Of a stretch of 64,000 bases of DNA, positions 11,686-23,688 are shown piece by piece. The stretch's first letter is position 1, and each line of letters starts with the position of its first letter. Below the pieces are notes generated by a model, which saw only the letters and a list, made by a program, of their open reading frames with translations, had not been told where the DNA came from and did no database searches. Position numbers and translations under genes: made by a program. The DNA is from Centrapalus pauciflorus (Eukaryota > Streptophyta > Magnoliopsida > Asterales > Asteraceae), in contig JAANYP010003852.1 in assembly GCA_020465985.1 (NCBI GenBank), forward strand, positions 186,001-250,000, read 5' to 3'.

Positions 11686-12071
11686 TGTTAGAATTTCTAT
11701 TTAGTGGGCTTATATGTTTAAATTATTGGGCTTTATCTCTAATAGACTTATTGGGCTATTAATTAATAAACTAATATTATTGGGCTTTAAAGTTTGATGG
11801 TAACCCTAATTCCTATTCTATATATAGTGACGGTCCCCAATACCCTAAAGCAACCCTAAGATCCCTAATCTCCATCTATCAGTGATCTGCTGTTCGGTCT
11901 AGAACATTAAGGCTTTAGGTGAGGAAGACTCTCACAACCCTGATCGTTCGTCATCAGGTTTCCGCATAAAAAAAGACGAAATCAATGGATTCAGGTATTA
12001 TTTCTTTTATGGTTTATCTTAATGATTTAGCAATATGGTTGATCCGGTTTATTATTCAAATATATCTAACA
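11686..12071 (+). repeat. 3' LTR of the Copia element
   Basis: 386 bp. Differs from the left LTR by about five substitutions (for example GAGC/GGGC near the start, TTCATG/TTCAGG near the end) and one A insertion. Confidence 0.95.
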
Positions 12072-12076
12072 CGAGA

Positions 12077-12987
12077 AGATTATCACATGACCTTTTTAGA
12101 ATAAATCCACACCAATTGTGACATAGTTGGCTGTTGTTGCCACACACAAAACATGTACCTTTTTAGGTTAGGTACATGTAAGATAAGTCATGTATTGTCA
12201 TTTCGAACTTTTCACACTTTGTTCTTGAACAAGAAAAAGAGAAGGAAAGAAGAAGAAAGTGAAGGTAGGTAGGAAAGAGAAAACAAAAATTGATCGTGTT
12301 CTTGGTAGAAATTATCAGGAAAGAAAAGGGGAGAAGGTAGACTAAAAACTTTGTCGAAAAGAAGAAGGGGAAAGAAAAAAATGATGATGCTTAATGTGTT
12401 CCTCAATCTACTATGCAATCGGTCTTCTTTCTCCTTCTTTCTCTTTCTTTTATTCAATTTTACTTTTTTTTCTTTTCTTTCCATCAATAATACAAGAACC
12501 GAGTGTAAGCGGCTTGCAATAGTTTAATATTCAAAAGGAAAAGATAATCACCATTGAACTCGCAAGCTTCAAACTTGATGCTATATGTATATATAGGTTT
12601 TTTGGATGACTATGCAACGGATCCTAACGTGATACATCTTCGTATTGAAAACTGAGTGTTGTAAACTATTTATTTTTTTAGACAGACCAGTACTTCTCAT
12701 CGTTCTGGAGCCTTTATATGATATAAAAAAAGATATCAAAATCTTTAAAGTATATGCATATCCTCAGCAGGGAATATGCGTAGAAAACAAAAGCACCTTT
12801 TTTCTTCCGGAACAACAGTTTCCCCTTCCAAACAGTAGGATACACCTTACTATAAGTAATTCGTCGTTCGGTTATTAACAACTGTGAGGCTACTTCATTA
12901 TAAGTTGGAAAGGCCTTGAATCCAATATCGCAGGGTTAAATCTAGGGTATGATTTTCTCACAATTTGGCACGGCCGCACGGGCTTAT
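12077..12987. other. 3' flank of the bHLH gene
   Basis: Contains a GAAAG/CTTTT-rich strand-asymmetric tract (12225-12485) that gives spurious Lys/Ser/Phe-rich translations in both directions. Probably 3' UTR and terminator region of the gene to the right on the minus strand. No further gene recognised. Confidence 0.4.
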
Positions 12988-14992
12988 TCAATTCCTATAA
13001 ACCATTTCAAAATATGGTTCTGTGGTAACTTGGATGCTGGGAAAACTGGGGAATACAAAAACATGATTTAGAATCGCTGCTTGATGAAATAATGAATCAG
13101 TTGGATGTTCGTGGGATTCTAGAGGGGGCTCGTTCAAGTCTAGATTCGTTTGCACGAACCTCTCTTTTATCTCGCTCTTCAACTCACCAATCTGGATCTG
13201 TAGAGCATGAGTTTCATCTTGAAGTTCATTCTTCTCGAAGGTCACCTGTTCAAGAAAACTACGACACTTAATAAACATTGCATATAGTTTTGAATCCAAG
13301 TGGCTTAAATTAAGCATATTATGTCAAAATTCATCTGGGCACATATTAGTTTAAAGAAGTTTAGGTAGTTTAATTAATAATCTTACGTATTTTGATTCGG
13401 ACAGTAAAGATGCATTCTCTTTTTTGAGGTAGTTAATTTGATCAAGCATCACTTTGACAACTCGAATTGTCTCACACAGGATGGAGGCTTTTCCGTTGTT
13501 TTGCTCTCTGAGTTCTGGCAAGAAAAGCATCGATACATGAGTAATGCAAAGTAGGTTTCTTGAGGAATGTATATGAATTTGCATAACACCATGTTAGCAG
13601 CCCAGAACAAACAATAAATTTTAAGAATTGTTTAAAAGTTGAAGATGATTTGCTTCAAAAATAAGAGGATCTTACGTAAACGAAATGTTTTAAAATTTTG
13701 TATACGAAACAACTATCGTTTAATTAACATGCCTAGACATTCTACATGCGCGCGCACACACACATGAATATACAGTAAACACAAACAACAGATGTTGATT
13801 GTTGATGCGGTTAGTTAGTGTAAATGTGATGTGTGAATTAATTTAAGATCCATCCGCATCATATCAATTCAACTTTTTTCGGAAAAAAAGAACACGAATG
13901 GTAAAGATATCAATAAGAATTACCAAGTACATTAGCCAATTTCAGGAAGAGCTCATTTAAATGCTCACGCTTCATTTTCTCCCTTTCGGCCTTGTGAGTG
14001 CTATTAGAAACTTTTCCAAGATTCTTCTTGCGAGGAAGCAAGCTACATCAAGAACATTCGTTAATTATTATCAAATAGTGACCCTTTTGTAACACGTATA
14101 GATGTAGATCGATGCAAAGAGATGGTTATACCGAATTTAATAACTTAAGTGGTAACGACAGATAAAATCAACTAACTCTTATAATGGCCGGCAACCATTA
14201 ATTTGGTCATGGCATACGTCTTTGTATCCATGACACTTAACAAAGTAAAATCCAGACTTTTTTCATAAGCTCATTGTTTGTTAATTTTGCACACACGACA
14301 TATTCTTCTTTCTATAAACTTTATGAAATCTTAGTTTGACATTACGGATCCAGTCGAGTTGACCCTGAAACGTCTTTTTGTCCATTTTTTTTCTAAAACA
14401 AGTAAGGTGTTAAATGTGATTATCTTTAGAAAACGTACATTTGAGAAAGTCGAACGCATGTTTATGAATACACAATACTTAGGCAACTTTCGAAATGTTT
14501 CTTTTTAGCTATAGATTTTCATTTTATCCATTTCTCCGGTCAATGATAGAATATTATAATCCAAATCGATCCATTTAGATGAAAATTGCAAATTTATGAC
14601 ATATAATGCTGAATGAATTTACACAACAATATGAAATGGGAACACAAGGAAGTCAGCAAATTTCTTTGGCCATCTATTAACCTGTAAACTAACATCAAAT
14701 TCAAATGCACAAGCTAACTTGTACGATAGATATTATACGTACAAGTTCGAAAATAGATGAATCACTTGCTTGAAGGGTTAATTATGCTATGCACATATGT
14801 TATTGGATTCCAACACTGTTTAATCAAGAATGAATAACGAATTAAAGATCGATGATTCATCCGGTTTTATGGACATGACTTCTAAAAGTTAAAGATAATA
14901 CACTTTTTTTTTTCACATATGATGTTTAAGAAACTATAAGTGCGTGAAAAAACTAGCATAATGGACCTGCTTGGTGAGTTCTTTGCTCCCAT
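12988..14992 (-). CDS. PYE-like: bHLH transcription factor, POPEYE/bHLH47-like
   Basis: Four coding exons on the minus strand (14992-14967, 14042-13924, 13514-13387, 13245-12988) join in frame through GT-AG introns to give 176 residues. The basic region is HKAEREKMKREHLNELF (25-41), with E30 and R34 in the E-box-contacting positions. Helix-loop-helix runs to about 79 (QNNGKASILCETIRVV in loop/helix 2) and is followed by a leucine-zipper-like heptad helix (SLLSES...VTFEKNELQDET). At 127-132, DLNEPP fits the DLNxxP (EAR-type) repression motif. This combination is that of POPEYE, a root repressor in the iron-deficiency response; the role here is inferred. The C-terminus stops after FPSFPSIQ, shorter than Arabidopsis PYE (about 240 aa), and lacks the usual HARYP-type end, so the last exon may be alternatively spliced, truncated or a shorter paralogue. 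Confidence 0.9.
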
Positions 14993-15076
14993 CTTGATTT
15001 GTTAGTGTTTTTGGCAATATGATTGTCTGAAATCAAAGTTCAGAGGCTTGTTCCCTTGTATTCTTTAGCAGAATTC
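14967..15076 (-). other. Second exon of the bHLH gene (5' UTR plus first 26 coding bases)
   Basis: Acceptor TTTCAG ends at 15077. The exon carries an 84-base leader and the ATG at 14992, then donor GT at 14966. Confidence 0.7.
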
Positions 15077-15164
15077 CTGAAACACAAAACATAAACAAGA
15101 AAAAAGGTTAATAAAAAGTTGGATAACTAAATGGAATAAATTAAGCAAACCTTCATGTATATAT

Positions 15165-15287
15165 TGAACCGCAGAACAGACACTTTCTAACCCTACTCCT
15201 AAATCTACACATTTGTTCATGATAGGACTCGAACCCTCAAGCAGGTCACCTTAAACGTCTGGTACCGCTAGACTAGAAGCTTTTGGT
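15165..15287 (-). mobile_element. tRNA-derived SINE in the 5'-UTR intron of the bHLH gene
   Basis: The minus strand holds an A-box-like TAGCGGTACCAGA and a perfect B-box GGTTCGAGTCC at tRNA spacing. A perfect 17-bp target duplication AACCTTCATGTATATAT flanks it at 15148-15164 and 15288-15304. About 123 bp long, so a short SINE. Confidence 0.85.
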
Positions 15288-15639
15288 AACCTTCATGTAT
15301 ATATGAACATATAATGAATTAAAAACTGTAAATACATATAACAACTAACCATAACCACGTACACATAGACTTAAGAAAATAATTAACAGCCGGATAACAA
15401 TCCAAGTTAATAAATAACAAGCATTCTTATTCTAACAAATTGAAGAATTGAAGGAAACAGTAGCCCATAAAACCTGGATTTCAGGATATGAACTCTCAAA
15501 GAGATTAGATATTCTTCAAGAACAAGCAACAAATTATAATAAAGAGTTATAAACACCAGATCGAGCACTTAGAAATCCAATAAATATAAAAGATTTCGAT
15601 CCCAGAATAAGGTTTAAAATCGTATGCAACTAATTGTAA

Positions 15640-15715
15640 TACCTGTGTGCGTGTGTGAGAGAGTCAGAGAGAGAGGAATGTTTTTGCAGGAATTATAAAT
15701 TTATAAAGGGGAGGG
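15640..15715 (-). promoter_or_regulatory. TATA box and non-coding first exon of the bHLH gene
   Basis: On the minus strand a TTTATAAAT box at about 15707-15698 is followed about 30 bp later by a CT/CA-rich leader ending CACACAG at 15643 with a GT donor. The predicted 5'-UTR intron is 15642-15077. Confidence 0.6.
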
Positions 15716-16429
15716 GGTGGAGTGTGGGCCGTGTGGCGGTACCTGTAATATATATGCAAATTTTACATTAAACTAAAAAAACACATACATTAAATAAATG
15801 AGTAATGACACATTGATATAATTAAGTGTTTATAAAAAAAACCTAATCATATGACATGTATATACTACTCGATCATCATCTCTCATTTTGATTTTGTCAC
15901 ATGCTATAATCACGTTCTTAAGTTGATTTTTAGGCCGACCAATCAATAAATTAGTAAGATTTATTAAGTATTATTAAGCAAATAAAGACAGAAAAACACA
16001 AACTTGGGAGAATGTGGGAGCGTACTATATATGTGAAGGGAGAAGTATTTGTGTGAGCGTTCTCTTGGATTGTGTGTGATTTACCACCCGGCGTGCGCTG
16101 TCCTACTGCAATTCTCCATAGATTCCTCCTCTTCGGCTCTTCCTATAGTCGACTTCCTCTAATCCTCTTGCAGAGTTAGTCCATAAATGTATGAAATTGA
16201 TTTTTATTTCTTGATGAGTTGCCACTTTATCCTCTGCCGAACAGCCGAAGTGCATGAAATAAATTTTTGGTTCTTGCATTGTGATTTTAAGACTTTAAGT
16301 GTATTATTTGGTTAATTGATCTAGCCTTGTTAATTGCTTACTTAATTACTTAATTCTAATTTCTAAATGTTTACTTATTTGAGACTTTAGCAATTGAGTG
16401 ATGCTTGCTTTTTGCCATTGTGTATTTAA

Positions 16430-17592
16430 GTGTTAAATAAATTCTTAATTGACAATTGTATGGTTCAATACTTCAACAAAAATAATTCTAAAAGGAAGTT
16501 GTCATTCGGTAGTGAAGAACCTTCAAGTGGAAGTGTTTCAAACAATGTTTCACTCGCTAGTTCTCCTTCAAATTCAATTCCAAATTCAATTCCAAGTTCA
16601 ATTCCAAAAATAATTGATATGAAAGATCTTCTATAAACCAAGAATTTTGGAGTATTCCCTTAATCCATGGGAAGAAATTAGACGTATATATTGGCAAAGA
16701 GGGTTTTTCCACGTGGTCATGTATTTCCTTTAAAAATCATAGGGGCTAAAGCAAGATGTTTTTTCTGACTTGGTTTGATAAATTTCCTTGGTTAGAATAT
16801 AGTGTAAAAACGAACAAAGCTTTTTGTTTATGTTGCTACTTAATGAGATATTATGTTGGACAACAAGGTGGGAGTGATGCCTTTGTGACGGAAGACTCTA
16901 ATAGTTGGGACAAAAAGGATAAACTTTATGTTCATGTGGGTGATGTCAACAACTTTCAAAACAAAACACTACAAAAATATGAAAATTTGATGAAGCATAA
17001 ATCAATCTATTGCAACGGCCATTCATACGCAAAGCGAAACCGAAAAGAAGCAGTGAAGTTGAGTAAGTTCTATCCATATGATTTTAGTGATATCGAAAGA
17101 AATTTACTTGAACGTGAACTTGATATCTATTATGAAACGATGCAACAAGATGAAAGATTTGCTAATTTGGATGACATCGCGAGCCTTTCTATATTGATGG
17201 TGGAAACTAAAAAACATCTTTCTTATCATTATGTCTACCATTATTGAAGCTAGCCTTGGTGTTTATCGTTGCGACCACAACGGTAGAAAAGATGAAGCTT
17301 GTAAAGTTGACTTTGTGCAATCAAATGAGTGAATGCGCTAGTTTGTGAAATTGGAAATGAAGCGCTTTCCAATGTTACAAATGAATCCGTGATGAATTGT
17401 TTTCCAAACAATGAAAGGTCGTAGAGAACAATTGTAAAATTTACTCTGTTTACTATTTTTTATGAAATCGTACTTTTTATTTAATTTATATGCAGTGTGT
17501 GGGTATATATATGTGTGTATGTATGTATGTATGTATTATATTGCTCATCCTTTTAGTGCCACCGAAGATAATTTTTTTTAGATCCGTCACTG
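16430..17592 (+). pseudogene. hAT transposase pseudogene (TTF-type zinc finger / ZMYM1-like)
   Basis: The N-terminal part (16430-16635) is Ser/Pro/Asn-rich. The TTF zinc-finger part is readable at 16756-17010 (FDKFPWLEYS, AFCLCCYL, DAFVTE, HVGDVNN). The sequence then jumps directly to the C-terminal dimerisation region at 17050-17300 (LSKFYPYDFSDIERNLLE, DERFANLDDIASLS, and in another frame LALVFIVATTTVEKMKLVK). The central catalytic part (several hundred residues in full-length relatives) is missing, and stops and frameshifts separate the segments. At 17575-17591 AGATCCGTCACTGG looks like a hAT terminal repeat. I could not find the partner end or an 8-bp duplication. Confidence 0.8.
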
Positions 17593-17859
17593 GATAGACA
17601 TAGATAATAGTATATTTTTATTTATTCATATTAATATACTTCATGAAATCCACGTTAATAGTAACACAACTATAAAAACTTAAAAACATATATTATAACA
17701 AAAACATGAAAACTAGGTTGTTACTTTGTACATTCAATCCAATATGATATTATAAATTATAAAATGATAAATATACATTGATATACCGGTAAAAATATGA
17801 AAACACACTATTGTAAATGTCAAAAGATAAAGCACACTATTACAAAAGATAAAACAAAA
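17593..17859. other. AT-rich intergenic spacer
   Basis: Nothing recognised. Confidence 0.4.
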
Positions 17860-18535
17860 TCTATTTATATATATAATAAAGGGGGAAATCTAATGTCACA
17901 CGTCACTTTCACGTTTCACCACATAAGATAAACACATTTTTTATTTTTAAAATAAACAATAAATGTGAACTTTTTAAATAATATTAATATATAATTAACT
18001 CTATCCATTATTTGTTATTATCTAATAATGTTACTTGTCATTGTTATATTTTTAACTCTATCTGTTATTTGTCATTATCAAATAATGCTACATATCATTA
18101 TTACCTTCTTAACAATTGAACTTTTTTAAATATATATTAATATATAATTAACTCTACATTATTTGTGTCATTGTTATATTTTTAACTCTATCTATTATTT
18201 GTCATCATCAAATAATGCTGCATATTATTATTATCTTCTTAACAATTGTCAATAAAGAATAAAAAATAGCTATTGTTCACATATTTTAAAAAAATTAGAT
18301 AAATTAATAGTTATGACAAATTACAATATTATTTTTTGTGTTTTTATAAAATTAGTATTTGTATTTTTTTAATTGGGTTTTAGAAAAAATGGAAAAATAA
18401 TACGGGCTAAATTGTAAAAAAATAAAAACATATTGGTTTTTTTTTTTTATAGTAAACCCTTAAGATTACATATATTATACGTAACCAATTATTTTTTAAA
18501 AATTATCCACATAGCGCACACGTGTTCATAGCTAG
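17860..18535 (+). mobile_element. Non-autonomous Helitron
   Basis: Begins TC after an A (TCTATTTATATATATAATAA) and ends with an ACACGTGT mini-hairpin a few bases before CTAG, followed by T: an A|T insertion without target duplication. Contains two diverged copies of a ~120-bp unit (TAACTCTATC...TCATTATCAAATAATGC). No Rep/helicase ORF. Confidence 0.65.
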
Positions 18536-18539
18536 TAAA

Positions 18540-19636
18540 TATATGTAAAATGGATTTAATCATTTTCTAATTAGCCTAAAGTTATTGCTTTCCACTCTGT
18601 AATCGCATGATTAGGCAGCAAGTTTAATTAATAATTAGACTATTTAATTAACAATCTAGAATGTTCTATAAATAATTGTTATTTTTATTTATAGTGTTGA
18701 TGATAAATGAATAAATAAGTAAGATGATTGTTTTTTCGTATAACTATTGCAAATATATGACGATTTTATATCATCTAAAGAGAGCACATACACATAGTGG
18801 TCAAATCACAATGAACAACACCGTTCCATTTTTCCTTTTATCAGAATTTTCTTAAAATGGAAAGTTTAGTAAGTAGATAAAATGACGAAGTGCATCACAA
18901 TTCACTTGATCGGAACATCTGCAAGACATAGAAAATAACCAAAAATAACAAGCATATATACATGACCAACAAGAGAACAAATGTAACAACTCAGAACCCT
19001 ATGCTAAATACACGAAGTAGCACAATCTATCAACAAAATATAAGCGCACACAAATATCTCCTAATAGCAAACCAATTAGATCCAAAAATTGCGACGTACT
19101 TCAGTATAATCATTACAAGAATGGTTAAACTTCAAAGAATCAATCTCCGCTTAAAAAAAACGTGTCTTTTTAGCAATCAACGGTATGAAAATGCATTCAT
19201 TCTTGCTTTTATCTATTTTTAAAACAAGGTTTTAAACCTATATATAGTGTGACAATAAATATAACTAGTTAATTTTTATGAATATGAAACTAATATGATG
19301 TAACACAATATTATGAGACCGTCTAGAAAGGAAAAAGAATGATATACTAAAACGCATATATAGTTTTGAAAATACAGTAATATGAAAAACAAAAACGTAT
19401 AAGAGATCGAAAAATCCTCCATGGATACAAGGGGTAACATAAGTTTAGGAGCGATGTTAATTAATGTCTTTAACCATTTTATATTTTTATATATATAGTT
19501 TAATTGGTCGACTTGACGTATTTAATCTTGATGTCCCTACATGAGTCTGCTTACTTGCAATCATATGGTTTTTGTATGTCATATGGAACACTTGAAGCGT
19601 GATATTTTGGTTTGCTAGAATCTGATCTAAACATAC
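18540..19636. other. Intergenic, no gene recognised
   Basis: AT-rich; open frames are short and without family resemblance. Confidence 0.4.
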
Positions 19637-19639
19637 TTA

Positions 19640-19735
19640 GGGTGCGTTTGGTTATGTTATGGTCCTTTGCTAATTAATAAAGCTTGAAAGCTTAGGTAAT
19701 TCCATTCTTTTCATTTTTTCATACCAAACAAAACC
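19640..19735. mobile_element. Tourist-like (PIF/Harbinger) MITE, 96 bp
   Basis: Ends GGGTGCGTTTGGT and ACCAAACAAAACC are inverted, with TTA target duplication at 19637-19639 and 19736-19738. A related sequence in inverted orientation lies at about 52555-52640 inside another element. Confidence 0.72.
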
Positions 19736-19738
19736 TTA

Positions 19739-20139
19739 GTAATTATCATTAATTATCACTGAGAAATGATATTGGATATGCACTAGTAACATAAATATTT
19801 TAGTTATATTTTACAGATTCAGATTCCTTTTAGACAAGTGTGTACACATATAGGTTTTGGATCTTTATTATAAAATTTGTAGTTGGACTAAAGTATCTGT
19901 ATTTTAAATTAGTTAGCTTTCTTGACACAATTAAACTAGAAAAACGGTAGATATGATCATATGAATATGATCTAGTCAAATATGCACCAATGCTAGTGGT
20001 TGGTATCGCAAATACCATTACGAATTATGCACATGTCGTGGTGGTAGTTCATGATATATAAAAGTGGGATTATTGAGATATTGTGACTTAAAAAATAGAA
20101 ATATAAATTGCAAATACTTTATACTTTATAAATCTGAAA
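19739..20139. other. Intergenic, no gene recognised
   Basis: AT-rich, nothing supported. Confidence 0.35.
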
Positions 20140-20231
20140 GTTTAAATAGTCATTTGATTGATGATATAGTCTTTTGCGACGATAATAACGACGACTTTTT
20201 TTTGTCGCAAAATACTGTTTTTATAGTAGTG
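20140..20231 (-). mobile_element. CACTA (En/Spm) transposon end
   Basis: Reading the minus strand from 20231: CACTACTATAAAAACAG, followed by repeated TTTTGCGAC/GTCGTC subterminal motifs. This is a CACTA terminal repeat with its subterminal array. No partner end was found to the left, so it is a solo or truncated end. Confidence 0.65.
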
Positions 20232-21100
20232 GGTGTGGTTGCCGCTTCTTAATTAATTGTGCACTTTTCATGCTCTTTAAAATATAAGGATTAATTAGAT
20301 GAGCAACGTAAACTTAAACCAACACTTGAAACAAACACTCAATTTCGGTATGAATTAATCAGCATTTAAGAGTCTTGAAACGTAAGAATTAAACATTGAA
20401 GAGTCTTAAAATTTTCTGGTGCATACCCTTTGAAAAATGGGTGCATACAGTTTTGAGAAAAAAAAAGCAAGTTGTATGTACTAGTTCACAAATTTGTTTG
20501 AAACTATAGATAGAATGAATAAATAGCAATGCAAATACCCAATAGTCCAAAACACTAAATGAACAAATACATAACCTTGTTTGTTTGACTTCCTATTTTT
20601 GATTTTTGTTTTCAACCTCTTGCCTTCACACTCTTCATTTCAAACTTAAAATTTGCATTAAGTATTTGCAAGAAAAAACTACGAACAATTTTGATTATAA
20701 TTTTTTTCAAATGAAAAAAGTTTCAACACGTCATTATTTTGAGTTTTTTAATGGAGAAAAAAAATAAATTATTTCAATTTTAGATTTTCCTAACGAAAAA
20801 AACTACAACTAATTTTTATTTTTATTTTATTTTAAATGAAAAAAGAATAGAGAAAGATTTGGAATTTTAATAAATAATTGAAAAAAATGAACCTAATATA
20901 TCATATAATAGTTTTAAATAATTAATTATAGTAATATAAAAAAGTTAACATTAATAATAATAACAAACATACAATGATACAAATAAACAGAAAGAATAAA
21001 AAATTAAATGTTACATGTAGATAAATAAATGATAAAAATAAAAGAAATACTAAATATATATATATATATGAAAAGAAATTTTAATATAAAGAAAAAAAGA
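20232..21100. other. AT-rich intergenic DNA with diverged internal repeats
   Basis: A block with AACTACGAACAATTTTGATT near 20680 recurs as AACTACAACTAATTTTTATT near 20800. No gene. Confidence 0.35.
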
Positions 21101-21109
21101 AAAAAAGTA

Positions 21110-21280
21110 TGAAAATTACACAAATGGTCCCTGAAAGTCAATGACAAAAATAACATTGAAACTAATGGCTCAAGTTAACCGCCATTAGTTTTAGGGACCA
21201 AAATGTCACAACTTTTCGATTTTAGGGACTTGTGGTGTAATAAAATTCTTTCAGTGACTAAAACCGTAATTCCATATAAA
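21110..21280. mobile_element. Mutator-type MITE fragment
   Basis: AATTACACAAATGGTCCCTG at the left faces a reversed GGGACTTGTGGTGTAAT near 21222-21241, the style of ends seen in many plant Mutator-derived MITEs. Boundaries not resolved. Confidence 0.4.
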
Positions 21281-21772
21281 CCACAAAAACAATTTATGTA
21301 ATTTTGTCTATACAATCGTTGTAGTTATATTTAGTATGTTCATATGAACTTTAAGTATAAATTTACATATTATATGTTTTTCTTTTGATTTGAATGGACA
21401 AAATGCTGCAAAAATAGATCTATAATATAGGACGTTATCCAAAATTCTATTTGTCAATAAAAAAGAACTTAAAATGACCAAAAATTATAACATGAAAAAA
21501 ACTAAACAAACCCGGCCCAAACTATTTAAATCCATAAAAAAATGTTAAAGACATTAGCTAACATCTCTTGATGCACACCCTTTATTAGTTTTCTGGATTC
21601 GTCAAATGCTTATAGCATGTAAAATAAATAAATTTTATTAAGTTGTTACATTAAACTAAATTATTAGAAGTAAAAAACGACCCATTAATGTCCTATTAAG
21701 CCGTCCTGTCGTCCTGACTAAAGTCTGACCTGATATATAAATGTTTGATTCTATTATTCCTACAAAAGATTT
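21281..21772. other. Intergenic, no gene recognised
   Basis: AT-rich with scattered short repeats only. Confidence 0.35.
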
Positions 21773-21780
21773 GATTAAAG

Positions 21781-22083
21781 TAGGGGTGAGCGACGGGTAC
21801 CATTTCCCGAACCCGAACCGGTACCGAACCGGTACCGGTACCGGTACCGAATTAATATATTCGGTTCGGTATTCGGTTTTTAAATTAGCTAAAATTCGGT
21901 ATTCGGTACTTTCGGTTCGGTATTCGGTTCGTTAATTAGCTAAAATTCGGTATTCGGGACCGAACCGGCACCATATAAAATTATACGGTTCGGTATTCGG
22001 TTCCTCCAAAACTAATAATTCGGTTTCGATATTTTCGGTATCGGTACCGGTACCGGTTCGGTACGGTACCGAGCTCACCCCTA
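21781..22083. mobile_element. hAT MITE with GGTACC/TTCGG repeat interior, 303 bp
   Basis: 11-bp inverted ends TAGGGGTGAGC / GCTCACCCCTA, with a perfect 8-bp duplication GATTAAAG at 21773-21780 and 22084-22091. The interior is almost entirely short GGTACC, CGGTATTCGGT and GAACCG repeats. Confidence 0.92.
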
Positions 22084-22394
22084 GATTAAAGTTCGCTCAA
22101 GTTAATGTGTATCTCTAGATAAGTTTCTTTCAAAGAACTTCGTTTTTTTGTTTAAGATGAAATTACTGAAATAATTATGAACAAGATTAATGTTCATGTA
22201 AATAGAAATTTATCATTTAATATTATTTTATTAAAAACATACCATGTCTTTTTCAGATAACTGTGTTCCTTTTTCCAAGATTAAATGGGAAACAATTTGC
22301 ATCTTAATACAAATTTAAATTTTTCCTAAAACCTATTTTTCACATTACCTTTATTCCTATATATTTCATTTTAGTGAAAAAATGTAAACAAATT

Positions 22395-22715
22395 TAGAAC
22401 ATGTTTGACAAAAACTAGCTTGAACTTATCGATGCAGATGCAGCTTATGATAGCTGTGATTTTATTAATAGACATGTTTAATAAAATTGCAAGAGTTGGA
22501 AAATATGAAATAACATAAATGTATATATAAATAATAAATCAAACTAGTATCATAATTAACTAAGGTTATTTTGGTAAGCTCAAACTACTTTAAAAGCTAT
22601 GGAAAGGAAAAACACACAAACGTAACTTATGGATAAAAAGTAGCTGAAACTTTTGAAAAACCATAAGCATAACTTTCCATAAGCTCTCGCAAGCTACACG
22701 CCAAACAGACTTATA
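22395..22715. mobile_element. Probable MITE (GTTTGGC family)
   Basis: Left part ACATGTTTGACAAAAACTAG and right part GCTACACGCCAAACAGAC are inverted and related. A similar pair occurs at about 53108-53395. Exact ends and duplication not settled. Confidence 0.4.
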
Positions 22716-22992
22716 TTACAAAAACTATAGGTCAGCTAGATGATGCAAATTATAAGCATAGCTATATACGATGGTTATCTTGTTTCATTTATTTAGTTAT
22801 TTATACTTACAACATTCCCTTTGATTTAATATAATCATAGTCTTCAATTGTACCTATCAAATAATGAAAATGACCAAAAGCATGTTACCATGTATATATT
22901 ATATCTACACAATTAGTTTTTCTCAAAAATTATTTTTAAGAGGGTACCTTTTGGTGTGTTGCATAATCGGTGATACTCTTTTGAAACATTTT

Positions 22993-23604
<612 letters not shown>

Positions 23605-23684
<80 letters not shown>
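23605..23684. repeat. (TA)n microsatellite, left flank of the family A palindrome
   Basis: About 40 TA units directly abutting the terminal repeat at 23685. Confidence 0.95.

Positions 23685-23688
<4 letters not shown>

Larger units (their letters stand above)
3402..12071 (+). mobile_element. Copia-type LTR retrotransposon, complete in structure, coding region decayed
   Basis: LTRs at 3402-3786 and 11686-12071 both begin TGTTAG and end CTAACA. A perfect 5-bp target duplication CGAGA flanks the element (3397-3401 and 12072-12076). A primer-binding site complementary to initiator tRNA-Met follows the left LTR, and a purine-rich tract precedes the right LTR. Order of recognisable remnants is GAG-pre-integrase, integrase, reverse transcriptase, RNase H, which is the Copia order. 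The LTRs differ at only about five substitutions and one indel, so insertion is recent, yet every pol domain has stops and frameshifts. It lies between the HVA22-like and bHLH genes and contains a nested DNA transposon (3915-5976). Confidence 0.95.

Noticed and set aside
12212..12487. Lys/Glu-rich and Phe/Leu-rich frame in the bHLH 3' flank
   Set aside because: Pure strand-asymmetric low complexity (GAAAG/CTTTC).
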